From NCBI GenBank assembly GCA_027493625.1, contig JAOSKM010000003.1, positions 1 to 64,000 of the forward strand: a stretch of 64,000 nucleotides of DNA, in the 5' to 3' direction. The stretch is from Planctomycetota bacterium. Lineage in GTDB: Bacteria > Planctomycetota > UBA8742 > UBA2392. The notes below the pieces were generated by a model, which saw only the letters and a program-made list of their open reading frames with translations, ran no database searches and was not told the DNA's origin. Below are positions 32,537 to 45,000 of the stretch, piece by piece (within the stretch, counting starts at the first letter, position 1; every line of letters begins with the position of its first letter). The translations under genes were made by a program, and so were the position numbers.

Positions 32537-33728
32537 TCATTTCCAGCGCGCTGTGACGCGCTCAAGGGTGCGGCCGAGCTGTTCGAACTCGTCCGCGTGG
32601 CGCAGGAACACTTCGGCGATCCTGGGATCAAAGTGGGTACCGGCGCAGCGCTTGATTTCTTCCAACGACTCCCGCTTGCCTCGCTCCGGGTTGTACAGCC
32701 GCTTGCTGCGCATTGCGTCGTACGCATCAATGACCGCCACAATCCGCGCCGCCAGAGGGGTAGCCTCGCCCTTCAAACCATCAGGGTAGCCCTTGCCGTC
32801 CCAGCGCTCGTGATGGTGACGGATCACCTCTGCGGCCAGGTTGAGCTCGGGGTCCCGTCCGTCGTCGGCCTTCGTCGCTGCCTGGATCACCTCCCCAGCC
32901 TTTCACGCAGTGGGTTTTCATCAGCTCAAACTCATCCGGGGCGAGGCGCCCCGGCTTGCGGAGAATCGCATCCGGGATGGACACCTTGCCAATGTCGTGG
33001 AGCCAGGCCGCAATGCCGATGAACTGCAGCAGGTTGTCGTTAATTTGCGCGCCATACACGCCGGCGTCCCGCAGGCGGAACGCAAGCGCTTCAGAGAAGG
33101 CCGCCACCCGCTCCACGTGCAGGCCGGTTTCCGTGTCCCGCTGCTCAATCAGCTTGGCCAGGGCCAGCAGGCCGGCTCGTCGAGCCCGGGGTTGCGGCTC
33201 GGCGGCTGCCAGCTGAGAGCTTGCCGGGACTGACTTGAAAGCCGTACGCCCGAGGATGCGGGTCAGACTGTCGCGGACCTTCTTTACGTCCATGGGGAGT
33301 CGCAGGAATCCCGCGAGGCCCAGATTCAGCGCATCCTCCAGCTCTTCGATGGTCGGATCCGAGCCATAAAGCAGGACAGGCATTCGAGGCTGACCTGTTG
33401 CAAGCGCCCCGGCCAGACTCAAACCACCGCCCGGGATGCGAAGATCAACTAGGGCCACGTGAAATCCTTCCCGCACCCGGGCGAAGGCTTCCTGGTGGGT
33501 GCCGGCATAAACTACATCCAGACCATCCGCGGCCTGGCTGAACAGGCCGCTCACATCAATCGACCCTTGGGCGACAAGCATGGATAATCCTCCGGTTTGT
33601 AAAGTTCTCACGGCCAGATCCTCAGATGTGGCTTGCTCTGAAAACGCCGCAGGCAGGATGAAACAGGACCAGTTGTGGGCGTAGGTTACCGCAGAGCAGT
33701 AACGGGAGATGTGCTGCGAATCTTCCAA
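32537..33728 (-). CDS. HD-GYP domain phosphodiesterase with receiver-like N-terminus (one frameshift near 32890)
   Basis: HVERVAAFSEALAFRLRDAG...WLHDIGKVSIPDAILRKPGRLAPDEFELMKTHCVKG / EVIRHHHERWDGKGYPDGLKGEATPLAARIVAVIDAYDAM. Confidence 0.85.
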
Positions 33729-33739
33729 ACCGGAATCAT

Positions 33740-34015
33740 TCAGCCTTGAACAGGCTTTGTCGTTGCGCCGCTGATCTGGGCCAACAGGACGTCAAAGTCC
33801 CTTCGCACGGCTTCCAGCTCTTTGCCGGCCGCGTCGTTGGCAAGGGCGTTGATGTACACGCCGTTCCACAACTCGTCGAGTCTCGCCTGCAACTCCAGCA
33901 GGGCCGTGATGGACGCCTCGTGCACTGCTCCGCCGTCACGCAAGGCGTAGATGCTGTGCTTGCGCGCTTTGACTTCATCGCGCAAGGTCTCGATCTTCCG
34001 CAAGATATCATGCAT
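33740..34015 (-). CDS. Small coiled-coil protein A of tandem paralogous pair
   Basis: MHDILRKIETLRDEVKARKHSIYALRDGG...ITALLELQARLDELWNGVYINALAND. Confidence 0.55.
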   Translation of the reverse strand: MHDILRKIETLRDEVKARKHSIYALRDGGAVHEASITALLELQARLDELWNGVYINALANDAAGKELEAVRRDFDVLLAQISGATTKPVQG

Positions 34016-34058
34016 GGCAGTAAGTCCTAACTCATGGCGGCGCTGAGACACCATTCGC

Positions 34059-34310
34059 CTACCCGCCATCGCTCCCCATTGCGACACGCACGTAATCCAA
34101 AAACAGCGCGTCCAGTTGTCCCGCGGCGGTGGGTTCGTCAATCGACCTGGTTTGTACACTCTTCCACAGGTCGTCGAGCCGCGCTTCCAGTTCCTGCAAG
34201 GCGGCTTCCCGAGTGCTGCTCTGAGCTGCTGCCGCGCCACCGGCCTTGAACGCAGCCCTGCGCTCTTGCACCTGAGCGCGAATGGACTCAATTTCGTTGA
34301 GCAAGGTCAT
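34059..34310 (-). CDS. Small coiled-coil protein B of tandem paralogous pair
   Basis: MTLLNEIESIRAQVQERRAAFKAGG...EAALQELEARLDDLWKSVQTRSIDEPTA. Confidence 0.55.
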   Translation of the reverse strand: MTLLNEIESIRAQVQERRAAFKAGGAAAAQSSTREAALQELEARLDDLWKSVQTRSIDEPTAAGQLDALFLDYVRVAMGSDGG

Positions 34311-34588
34311 GACCTTTGGGAATCGTCCCGATTCACTTGGCAGAACGGCAAAAATACACTAGCGCATCTAGTACTGTCAGACCTCCCTACTTCACGCGGC
34401 GCCATTGCCAGGCCCGCGGGCCGTGTTCCTCGCGCCACTTGTAGTTAGGTCGCGCCACGCCCCGCCGGACCAGGTGCTCGAACGCCTCCCCCTCGCTGAC
34501 GACCTTGGATTTGAAGACTTTTCGCACCTGCCCCAAACCCGTCGCTGGGTGCTCCGGTGTGCGCTCCCGAGCAATGTTCGATTCCCGT

Positions 34589-35347
34589 TCACTCATGCCT
34601 GCTTTGGCTTTCGTTCATGACTCCCAATACTTCCGCCGCGATCCTGCGGAGGGCCTCGTCCTGCCCGTTGGCAAGTTCCGTCAACAATCCCAAAGCTTCC
34701 CGGTCCTTGGTGACTGCAAGCAGGGCGATGGCTCGTTCGCGGAGTTTGCGGTCTGCGCATTCGTCCTCGGCGATGGCCAGGATCTTCGCGTGCCCCTCTG
34801 GTGAAGGCGTGTACGCCAGCGCGTTCAACGCCATGGTCGCGTAAGCGTCCCGATTGTCGACCAGCTCAATCAGGGTGGGGACCAGCTCCGCATCCGGGTT
34901 TTCCCGCGCGGCCTTCAACCCACGCGCCCGCGTGTTGCCTTTCGTGGAGGCCAAGGAGGTTTTCACCACACTCGTGGTTGCGGCCGTGCCCTCCCCGCCC
35001 GCCAGTCGCAGAGCGGTTTCAAGGGCAACAAGCTGCACTTCCTCGCTGGGATCACCAATGATGGTGGTGCGCAAAACGGGGAGATCTGATCGAGCCCAGT
35101 CCTGGCGGCCTATCCACTCCAGATGTTCCAACCGGTCTGAAGTATAATTGAGTTCGCGCATCTTCTGCAGCGCTGCCTCTGGCGGTGACGGCGCAGTCCC
35201 GTCAACGCCCGTGGTGTCTCCCGAATCCATATCGGCTTCGGATGGTCGGACTTGGGGCCCTTCGGGGCTGTGGAGCAGCACAAGCAGGCCCACCACGCTC
35301 CCTGCAACCACGATAACCACAAGCGCAATAATCGCTGCAGGCTTCAC
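34589..35347 (-). CDS. Membrane-anchored HEAT-repeat-like protein
   Basis: GTG start after GGGAGGGT SD; TM AAIIALVVIVVAGSVVGLLVLL; helical repeat segments LPVLRTTIIGDPSEEVQLVALETALRLAGG... Confidence 0.6.
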   Translation of the reverse strand: MKPAAIIALVVIVVAGSVVGLLVLLHSPEGPQVRPSEADMDSGDTTGVDGTAPSPPEAALQKMRELNYTSDRLEHLEWIGRQDWARSDLPVLRTTIIGDPSEEVQLVALETALRLAGGEGTAATTSVVKTSLASTKGNTRARGLKAARENPDAELVPTLIELVDNRDAYATMALNALAYTPSPEGHAKILAIAEDECADRKLRERAIALLAVTKDREALGLLTELANGQDEALRRIAAEVLGVMNESQSRHE

Positions 35348-36018
35348 GGCACCCTCCCTTAGAGCTGTTCCTCCACTCGGAGGAAGTCTACACCGCAAGA
35401 CCGCTTGACTTCGCTCGGATCCCCGTTCTGAGACGAGCGGTGGCTTGTTGTACTGATTACCGCGACTACGGTCCAGTGCATTACGAACCATTGGCCCGTG
35501 CTCGCATGTAACACATCGCTCGACGGCACAGATTCCGAGAACCCTGATCGAGACAAGTTGTTGTTGGCACCCTTGCATTTCTTCAGTGGCGATCACGGTT
35601 CATCCCAAACACACTCCCTGACAACCAGTTGGCGGAATTTGCATAGAAGCCGCGGTGCATTCCACGAGACTTGTAAAAAGTGAGTGGCAAGACTTTTCTA
35701 AAAAGCACAGTATGCACAGTTATCGGATCTGGGACTGTCGGAAAGATTTTTTGAGGAATCTCCTCCCAAGGGATTCAAACGAGTTGTACCGTTTCCCCAC
35801 GGGTATCCCAACATCTGCAAGCACTTACTGAAAAACATGGCGCGACTTCCTGCTGTGTCGTCGAACTCCCACCACCTGCCACACGCCCGGCCTGGCAAGA
35901 GTACGCCATTGGCGCTTGCTGTATGTGATCCGGACGCGCCTCCAGCTTTAAATGAACTGATGCAAGCCGACACGGCCCTCCGGCGGGCTGGTCTTCAATT
36001 TTGCTTGAGGAACAACCG

Positions 36019-39000
36019 ATGAACGCCTTCAGAACCCTGCTGTTGCTCGCTTGCGCCGCACTGGCTCCTTCCCTGCTGGCCTTGACCGTCACGGCCGACA
36101 TCTCCAGCGACACGACCTGGACCTCCAGCGACAGCCCGGTGATCATCAACCCCGCTGGAAGCAGCGGTGGCACCATCACGGTGCTGAACGGGGCAACGCT
36201 GACCATTGACGCGTCAAGCGGCCCGGTCACGGTACGGTGGAACGAGAACTGCGACCTGCGCATCGGCAACGGGACGGACCAGGGCACCCTGCTTCTGGAG
36301 GCAGCGGGCAACGCCATCACCTTCGAGGTCCGCACAGGAGGCAACATCGGGATCTCGAGCACGGGGCAGATCCTCTGCGTGGACACCACGTCGCAGGTGG
36401 TGTTCACCCGCTATTCCACAAACACCTGGGGCGCGCTCGATTTTGAAGCCGGCCAGACCCGCACCAGCGAGCTGAACAACTGCGCGTTCAGCTACGGCGG
36501 CAGTGACAGCCACAACGGCATCCTGCACATCCGCTCCAGCAGCTCGAACCTGCCCGTCCTTGAGAACCTGTCCTTCGACACCTGCACGGGCTCGGCCATC
36601 CGCATGGATGGCGACGGCATCAACGTGTTCGCGGAAGGAAACGTGGTCGGTCCGATCAGCGTGTCCAACACCACCTACGCTGCCAACCTGCAGACCACCA
36701 CGGCCACGGCGGAGCTGATCCGCTTCCCGGACATCTCGGGCACGGCGGCGCCGCTTGCGCAGTTCACCGGCGACCAGACCATCGGCAGCTCCTCCGCCAT
36801 CAGCCACGTGCGCTTCGACGACGCCTGGGAGTTCGTGGAGATCACGGGCACGCCGGCCTTTGTGGTAGTGCAAGGGAGCATCTGGGGCACGGAAGAAAAG
36901 CGGCCGGTGTTCAGGACCACGAGCGGAACCTCAAAGTCCGCCTGGACCGGCATCCGCATCTCTACGGACTCGTACCCCAACTTGTTCGGTGGAAACGGGC
37001 CCGTGGCATTTGTGGAGATCCGCAACGCCAGCGTGGGCTTGGACATCGACAAGGGAACAACCTACGAGCCGGATGCCTCCGGCCCGACTCCCTGGCGCTT
37101 CCCCGGCCTCGTGGTTCGCATGTGCGGCACGGGCATCCGAATCCGGACATCCTTGGAGACTACGGCTCCCTATGAGGGCTACACCACCATCATCGACGGG
37201 GCCCAGGTCGGCGGCACGACCACCAGCGCCGACTGCACCACCTGCGTTCTTGTCGAGCACGGCCGAGCCATCCTGCAGGGTTGCAATATCGAAGGGGCAA
37301 CCTCCGCGAACGTCACAGTAGGCTCGGCGACAGCCGAAACCAACGACGTCACCATTCGCGAATGCCGGTTGTCGGACGTGGCGGCAACCTACTCGGTGAA
37401 CCTGGCGGACTGCGCCGCGGCGGGCAGCGTAACGATTGAACGCACCAGCATCTTCTCAGCGACCACGGGAATCTACTTCGTCCAGAGCGGCAACACTTCA
37501 GCGCGTGCCTTGACCGTGCGGAATTCCTGCGTGACAGGCCTGACCACCTGCTTGAGCATCAACGTCACCACAGCTTCCGTCGCCTCGCTCCTGTTCGAGG
37601 ATTCCACCATCGGTGGAACCAGCAGCGGAACCACCCAGCGCGGCATCCTGGCCACACAACTCAACAGCTCAAGCACGGCGGTGTTCAGGCGCTGCAACAT
37701 CATGAACAACCGCGAATACGGCTTCCAGGCCGGGACGTCCACCAGCAACACCTGCGAGTACACATTTGAAGAGTGCGCGCTCTTGAACAACGGAGATGGC
37801 GGCACCGGCGAGGGCGGGATCCGCGACTCCCGAAGCATCAGCGCCAAGATCGTGGCGACCCACTGCACCTTCATGGGCAACAACCCATGGGGCGTGTACG
37901 ACAACAACGGCACGGCCGTTGCCGACGCGCAAAATTGCTACTGGGGAGCAAGTGACGGCCCCGGAGGTTCAGGCCCAGGCAGCGGAGACGCGATCAACTC
38001 GGCCACGAATGTGGACGCCGATCCCTTCCTGGCCCGGCCTTACGTTGACATGTTGCTGGGCGGCAGCCCGGCAAGCGCTTCCGCGTGGACCGTGAATGAA
38101 AGCACTGACACGCCCGCGGACGCGCTGCACGTGCTGGCGTCCCAGCCCTACTTCGTGTGGACGTTCGGCAGCGACTTCGCGCTTGAGAGCCAGAGCGCTT
38201 ACCAGATCCAGGTCGCGAGCAACGCCCAGTTCACGGGTACGCTGCTGTGGGAATCGACCAAGACCACCAGCAGCGCCACCAGCGTGCAGTACAACGGCTC
38301 GGCGCTCTCCGAGGCCACCGCCTACTACGCCCGCATAGCCCTCTGGAACCAGAACGACCGGCGAGGCCCCTGGCGGACCCTGATGTTCATCCGGAATAGC
38401 GCACCGGCTACGGTTGGGGACACCGACCGTACGCCCGCTGACGGCTATAGCCACTACGACTGGACGCCGGTGTTTGTGTGGCAGCGGCCGGCGGATGCCG
38501 ACGAGGACCCCCTTCACTTCGAGTTGTTCGCGGACGATGGAAGCCCCGCCGATTTCACAGCCAGATCCTGGACCACCAGCAGTGCGACCTCATGGTCGCC
38601 CGCATCCCTTGATGCTCGAGGGAACTTCGAGTTGTCCACAGACGGCGGAACTACTTGGGTGCCATTCCCGGAAGACGGAGCGCCGGCTGGTGATACAGTG
38701 TTGGTCAGATTGACCTGGCCCGATGAATGGGGCATGAATGATCGGACTGCCATGGCGCCTTGGACCTGGAAGGTGCGCGCCTACGACGGGTTTGAGTACG
38801 GATCCTACTCCAACACCTGGGACTTCGACTTAACCCGCAGTTATACGATCAGCGGCCAGTTGCAGAACGACGCTGGCGCGGGACTGAATAGCAAGACAAT
38901 CCGCCTGTACGTCAACGGCGTCGACTCCGGCGACACGGACGACACACAAAACGTCAGCTCGGTGGATGGGCGCTTTGACATCGTCACCACGGACGCCCTT

Positions 39001-42000
39001 GAAGTCGGGGACGTGCTCTGGGTCTACGTTGACGACGAAACCGAAAAGGGCGCGGCCGTGTTCCACTTCACCGGCGACAGCATGACGTGGGCCGGCGACA
39101 GCATCGTCGTGCGAGCCGAGCGCGCCTACGTCTACGGCACCGTTGACGGGCTGGCTTTCAGCAACGCGGACTTTGAGATCACTACGACCGATACGGACAT
39201 CCCGTGGACCTACTCCAGCGGCACCGTGACGTTCAAGTCCACACTGAATGGAACTGGGGATGGTCTGCACCTGCAGGGCCAACTGGACATGTCCGGAGTC
39301 TTGGACGGCACGACTTCGTTGGACGTTGAACTTACCGTCGGTAGTTCGGGCCATCTCCGCACCCAAGGCTACAACGCGAGCTTTCACGGCTTCGACAATG
39401 ACGGCAGTTTGGAAATTCTTGACGGTTCTACCTTCACCATCGACGGCGCGAACTCCACTTCGAGCGAATGCTTCCGCGTTGTCGACTCGACCTTCGCATT
39501 CGGCAATGGCGGTAGCGCCCTGACCCTTACCGTTGACGCGGGCGTGGCATACTTCAGCAACGCGACACTCCGGGACGACAACGGATACGTAAGCACGCTG
39601 ACGGTTGATTCCGCCAGTGCGACCAACCTGGCCTCGCTGAGCGCTTTTGACACGACCTTTTCCTGGTTTGGACTTGTCATCGAGTCGGACGGCGTGCTTG
39701 ACCTGTTCAACGACAACATCTTCCAGAACGACGTTTCCACCCAGCACATCCATTGGAAGTCGGAAAGCGACCTTAGCGCCACCCAGATGCGTGGTATCCA
39801 GTTCAATGTGTCGCTCGGAAATGGCGAATACAACGTCACTGCCACCAGCAGTGCAAACAACATCAATATGATCGGCTGCGGGGGTCTGAGCCAAGGCGAA
39901 GCCTATGACAACGACAGCAACAACAAGGTCGATTGGGAACTGACGCCTCCGACCGGACTTCGACTTACCCTCGGCGACACTCGCGTCCGCGCGGACTGGG
40001 ACGCCAACGACCAGGTGGACGCCAGCGCATTTGGTTTCAACCTATACAAGGCTGCAGCTGAGGACGGCTCGTGGACAAGCGGACCCGTATATGACGGTAT
40101 GTCCATCACTCTGTTCACCGACTCGAATGCAAACTTCACCAGCGCGCTGGTGGGTGCCACCTTTTATCCGGATGCAACAAGCACCAGCACCCTGACCGTC
40201 GCGTCGGTCCCCTCATCAACAACTCTCACCGTGAGCGGCGACCATTCGGGGGCTGCATCCAATGGGGATCCCTACAGCTTCTTCGTCAAAGTCAACGGCA
40301 GCCTGCTCACAGACACACATGACGAGGCGGAAAGCCTCACCAACGGGACGACCTACTACTTCTACCTGACCATCGACGACTCAACCGAAGACGCCCCCCT
40401 CAGCCGCAACCGCGGCGAGGAGAAGACTCTGGCTCCGGCCGCGTCGAGCATCTCGGCCGTTTCACCCGACAACGCGGACGCCACCAGCGTTCTGGCCCTG
40501 AGTGTGATCGGCGACGACACGCACTGGGAAAGCTCCACAACCGTCACGATTACCAAAGGCGGCGGCAGCGGCGTAACGGTTAACGACACGCTGATCATCA
40601 GCGCCAAGCTGGCTTTGGTTGACGCGACGTTGTCGAGTGCTACCACGGGGACCTGGACGGTAACGGCCACAGAGAACGACATCTGGGGCATCGCTGCGTA
40701 TGACGAGGTGGAAACTGCAGACCTTACCGTCTCCGGCAATGACGCTGACCTGGCTGATCGCCCGACCCTGGTGTTCAGCACCAACAACAGTGGCATCGCG
40801 GCCGACGCGGACACCAGCGGCTCGTTCGTCTTCAATATCGACTTCACGGACCAGGGTGGCGGTGTCGATACGACCAACCTGGAGATCTTCGCCTCCCGCG
40901 ACGTGACGATCTCAAGCGCGAGCAAGACCGCCGGCACGGAACTGATCGGCGCCGGCTTGAGCATCGACACGCTCAACGACAGCCGCGCCACGTGCACGAT
41001 CAACCAGACGGCCGGCACCGAGCTCTTCGCGGACGGCGAGTACACATTGACCGCTCGCGTCGCGGACGACTACGGCAACTACTCTGAATGGGCGACGCGC
41101 CGATTCTATGTGGAGGGCGCGGCTTCGGATGTTGCCAAGACGGGAGAGTTGCTCCACCAGGGTGACACTGAGCTAACTTTCCAGATCACCGGCACGTTCT
41201 CGACCACGGTAGACGGCGTGGACTTCGGCAGCGGCATCACCACCGTCAGCTACAACAAGGACTCCGGCACCGAGATCTCGGTTACCGTCACGGTGGACGA
41301 GACCGCAGCCTGCGGACCGCGCACCTTTACGGTGGACATGACCACCGGTACGGATCCGGTTGGCGTGATCATCGTCGAGTACCCGACAAACATCCTGCCG
41401 ACGGTCAACAACGACGAGCCCTCGCGCAATCCCGCCATCGGCGGCGTCAACGTGTTCCTGGTCAACGGTGAATTCTTCAAGAGCGAGACCGACCTCGCCG
41501 TGCGCGGCCGCATGATGGGCATTTCCTGGTCGCGCTTCTACCGCAGCCAGATCACCTATGATGGCCCGCTGGGCCATGGCTGGGTGGGGCACTACCTCCA
41601 GCGTGTCGATGAAGATCGTGGATTGATCACCTGGTACACTCCGGACGGCCGCTCCGAAACATTCCTTCCGGAGCCGATGGGTGGTTACATCAGCCCGCCT
41701 GGCGTGTACGTAACTGCCAGCACCGAAGCGACCCACAGCACCACCACATTGACAGATCGCCATGGCTACCAGTGCGTGTTCAACGCGGACGGCAGACTGT
41801 GGCGCTGCATCGACCGCAACGGCAACACCACTGAGTGCAGCTACAACTATGCCGGCCAGCTCACAACTATCACCAATGACCTTGGCGAGACCTTCACCAT
41901 CGCCTACCACACCCACGGGCGCGTCGATACTGTCTCCGGACAACATGTGGAACGACGGCACCACGGGCCACACCGCCGCGCGCCAAGTCGAGTACGAGTA

Positions 42001-45000
42001 CGACTCCGAGGGCAATCTGACGGAGCAGAAGGCCCCGACCACCAGCCGTTACGACGGCTCGCCCTACGCGCGCACCACTTACGGCTACGCCTACGACAAC
42101 ACGCACAACCTGATTCGCTGCATCAACCCGCGCGAATTCGCCGAAAGCAGCGAGCCGGTTGCCTACCTCGAGAACTTCTACGATTCCAGCGACCGCGTGA
42201 TCGACCAGAAGCTCGGCGACGAGGCCGACGTGCTGGACACGCACCTCACGCGCTCCGCCTTCATCCGCCTGCGTTACGAAAGCTCAACCCTCATTCACGA
42301 GATCGACCGCAACGGTCACCGCACGGACTACACCTTGGACGGCAGCGGGCGCGCAGCATACGTAACGCGCTTCACGGCATTCTGGAGCGTGGACACGGAC
42401 GATCCCATCACACACAGCACCGTCACCCAGGAAGTCGCAAAGCTGCGGTCGGGAGATCCAAGCAACTTCGAAACGAGTTTCACCTACAACAGCAACCACG
42501 AGATTCTCACCATCAACTACCCACGCGGAAACAAGGTCACCTACGAATATCCGGAGGGCGTGAGCCAGACCAGTGGCACCTGCACGAGCAACCCCAGCGC
42601 CACCGTTCTTACGGACACCGGCAAGTCATGGACGGCCGACGCCTACATCGGCATGACCCTGCGCATGGGCAGCGACGCCGGCGAGTACGCCTACTACCCC
42701 ATCGTGGACAATGACGCCACCACCATCACCATTGAGAGCGACGGCTTCAGCCTGTCCGGTGACGGCTGGCTCAGCGGCGAAGACTACGCCGTCTACGACG
42801 AGGCCAGCGATCCAATGGCCGCGGGTAACGTGCTGAGCGTGACGCGCTCCGACGAAGGCTTGGGCAGTGAGTCGGACATCGTCACCAGCTACACGTACGA
42901 GCCGCGTTACCAATTCGTCAAAACCGTCACGGATCCGCGCTCGAACACCACAACCTACACCTATGATTACGAAGAATCCGCCGGCAACGGCGCCGACGCG
43001 GGCAACCTGGTGCTGGTCACCTCGCCCACGATCACGGGCTCCATGGCCTCCAGCGCCGCCATCACCACCCGCACGACCTACAACGAATTCGGCCAGCCGG
43101 TCACCATGGTGGACGGCGAAGGCAACGTCACCTACCTGAAGTACTACACATCCGGCAGCCACAACGGCTTCCTGTACCAGCGCATCAGCGCATGGGGCGA
43201 GCTGGATTTGACATCCGAGTTCGAATACGACCCCGTGGGCAACCTCACGGCCTCATGGTCGCCGCGAGCCTTCGAATCCGGCGCCACCAAGGACGACTAC
43301 AAGACCGCCTACGAGGTCAACGAGCTGAACCAGACCTGGCACGTCACCGGAAAGTACGAGGTCGGCAGTCCCGTCAGTTCCAGCCTGGCCAGCTTGGACA
43401 GCTACCGCTACTTCGACGCCAACGGCAATCTGCTGCAAACTTTCCGCGAGTACATCACGGACGCCGGCACTTCACCCAGCGGGCCCACCGACGCCGACGA
43501 CCCCACCACCTTCAGCAAATCCTCCAGCGCCATGGCGGCGACTTGGGTCGAATCCAGCTACGAATACAACCTGCTGAACTACCAGACCTCCCGCACAGTG
43601 GACGCGATCGCCGGGTCTGCGATCACGCAGTACACGTCGCGCACGGAATACGACTCCAACTACAACGTGCTGGCAAGCATCAGTCCCCTCGGCAACCGTT
43701 CGCACACGGTGTTTGACGAGCGCGACATGGTCTACCAGCGCATTGCCGGCGCGGAATCCGACGTGGCCGGCACCTTCCAGACGGACTATGATTCCAACGG
43801 AAACGTCACGTCCTCTTTCGACGCCCTGGGCAATGCGACTTCCTACACCTACGACGGCTTTGATAGAACCACACAAGTAAGCGACGCCGGCGGGCATTAC
43901 CGCACCAGCGCCTACGACGCCAACAGCAATGTAACCACCAGCAGCGCCTACGACGTGTTCGGCACCCTGCTGGCGCAGGGCACCACCACCTATGACCAGA
44001 TCAACCGCGCCTACGTCTCCGCGCGCCTGGCCAAGGACCACCAAGGCAACCCCATCGGCGACGGCTGGAACACCGGCACCACCCTGTTCGACAAGAACTC
44101 CCGCGTGGTCAGCAGCACCAACGACAACGGCGTCACCTACACCAGCTTCTACGACGGCGCCAACCGCACCACGGAAACCCGCGACGCCGTGGGCAACATC
44201 ACCCAGTACAACTACAACGCCAACGGCGCCACGGAGCAGGTGGATTACATCGAAATCAACGGCCTCAACGGGGCCAGCGAGCCCTCTCACGTCAGCTACA
44301 TCCTCAACCGCAGCGACGTAGCCTGGGAGGTGCGCGACCGCCGCTGGAGTGCAACCTTTGATACCAGCGGCTACACCAAGCGCGACGGCTGGGGCCGCGT
44401 AACGGTCAGCACCGACGCCGCGGGCAACACCGTCAGCACCAACTACGACCTGCTCAGCCGCGTAACCGACAGCACCGAGGAGGCCGGCACGGACGACATC
44501 AATACACAGTTCGAGTACGACGACGACGGCCGCACCCTCACCCGCGCCATCAAGCGCAACCCCGGCGACACCACCTACCAGGAAACCGAGTACGTCTACG
44601 ACGAGCGCTCAAGGCTGATCACAATGCGCCGTCCGGATGGCGACATCTGGAACTTCCGCTATGACGTGAACGGCAACCGCATCGGCTGGGACGACCCCCT
44701 CGGCACGGCCGTCACGGACACCTACGACGCCCGCAATCTCATAGCCTACCGCAACATCGTGCGCGGCACGGGCATCGTCGGCACGGATTACGAATCCTAC
44801 GAGTTCGACGGCCTGGGTCGCCTCACCGCCTGCAGCAACTACGCCGACGGCGAACTGATCACCGCCAGCGCCTGGGAATACAACACCCTCTCCCTGGCCG
44901 AGCGGCACCACCAGACAGTTACAGACGGCAACGGAACCACGCTGGGCACCTGGACCACGGGCGCCGAATTCGACGCCACGGGCTTCAACACCGCCACCCT

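Noticed and set aside
38830-39894. Minus-strand 354-aa ORF and other long antisense ORFs inside the RHS gene (36214, 41173, 43472, 45965)
   Set aside because: Valine/alanine/arginine-biased shadow ORFs antisense to a well-supported coding sequence.
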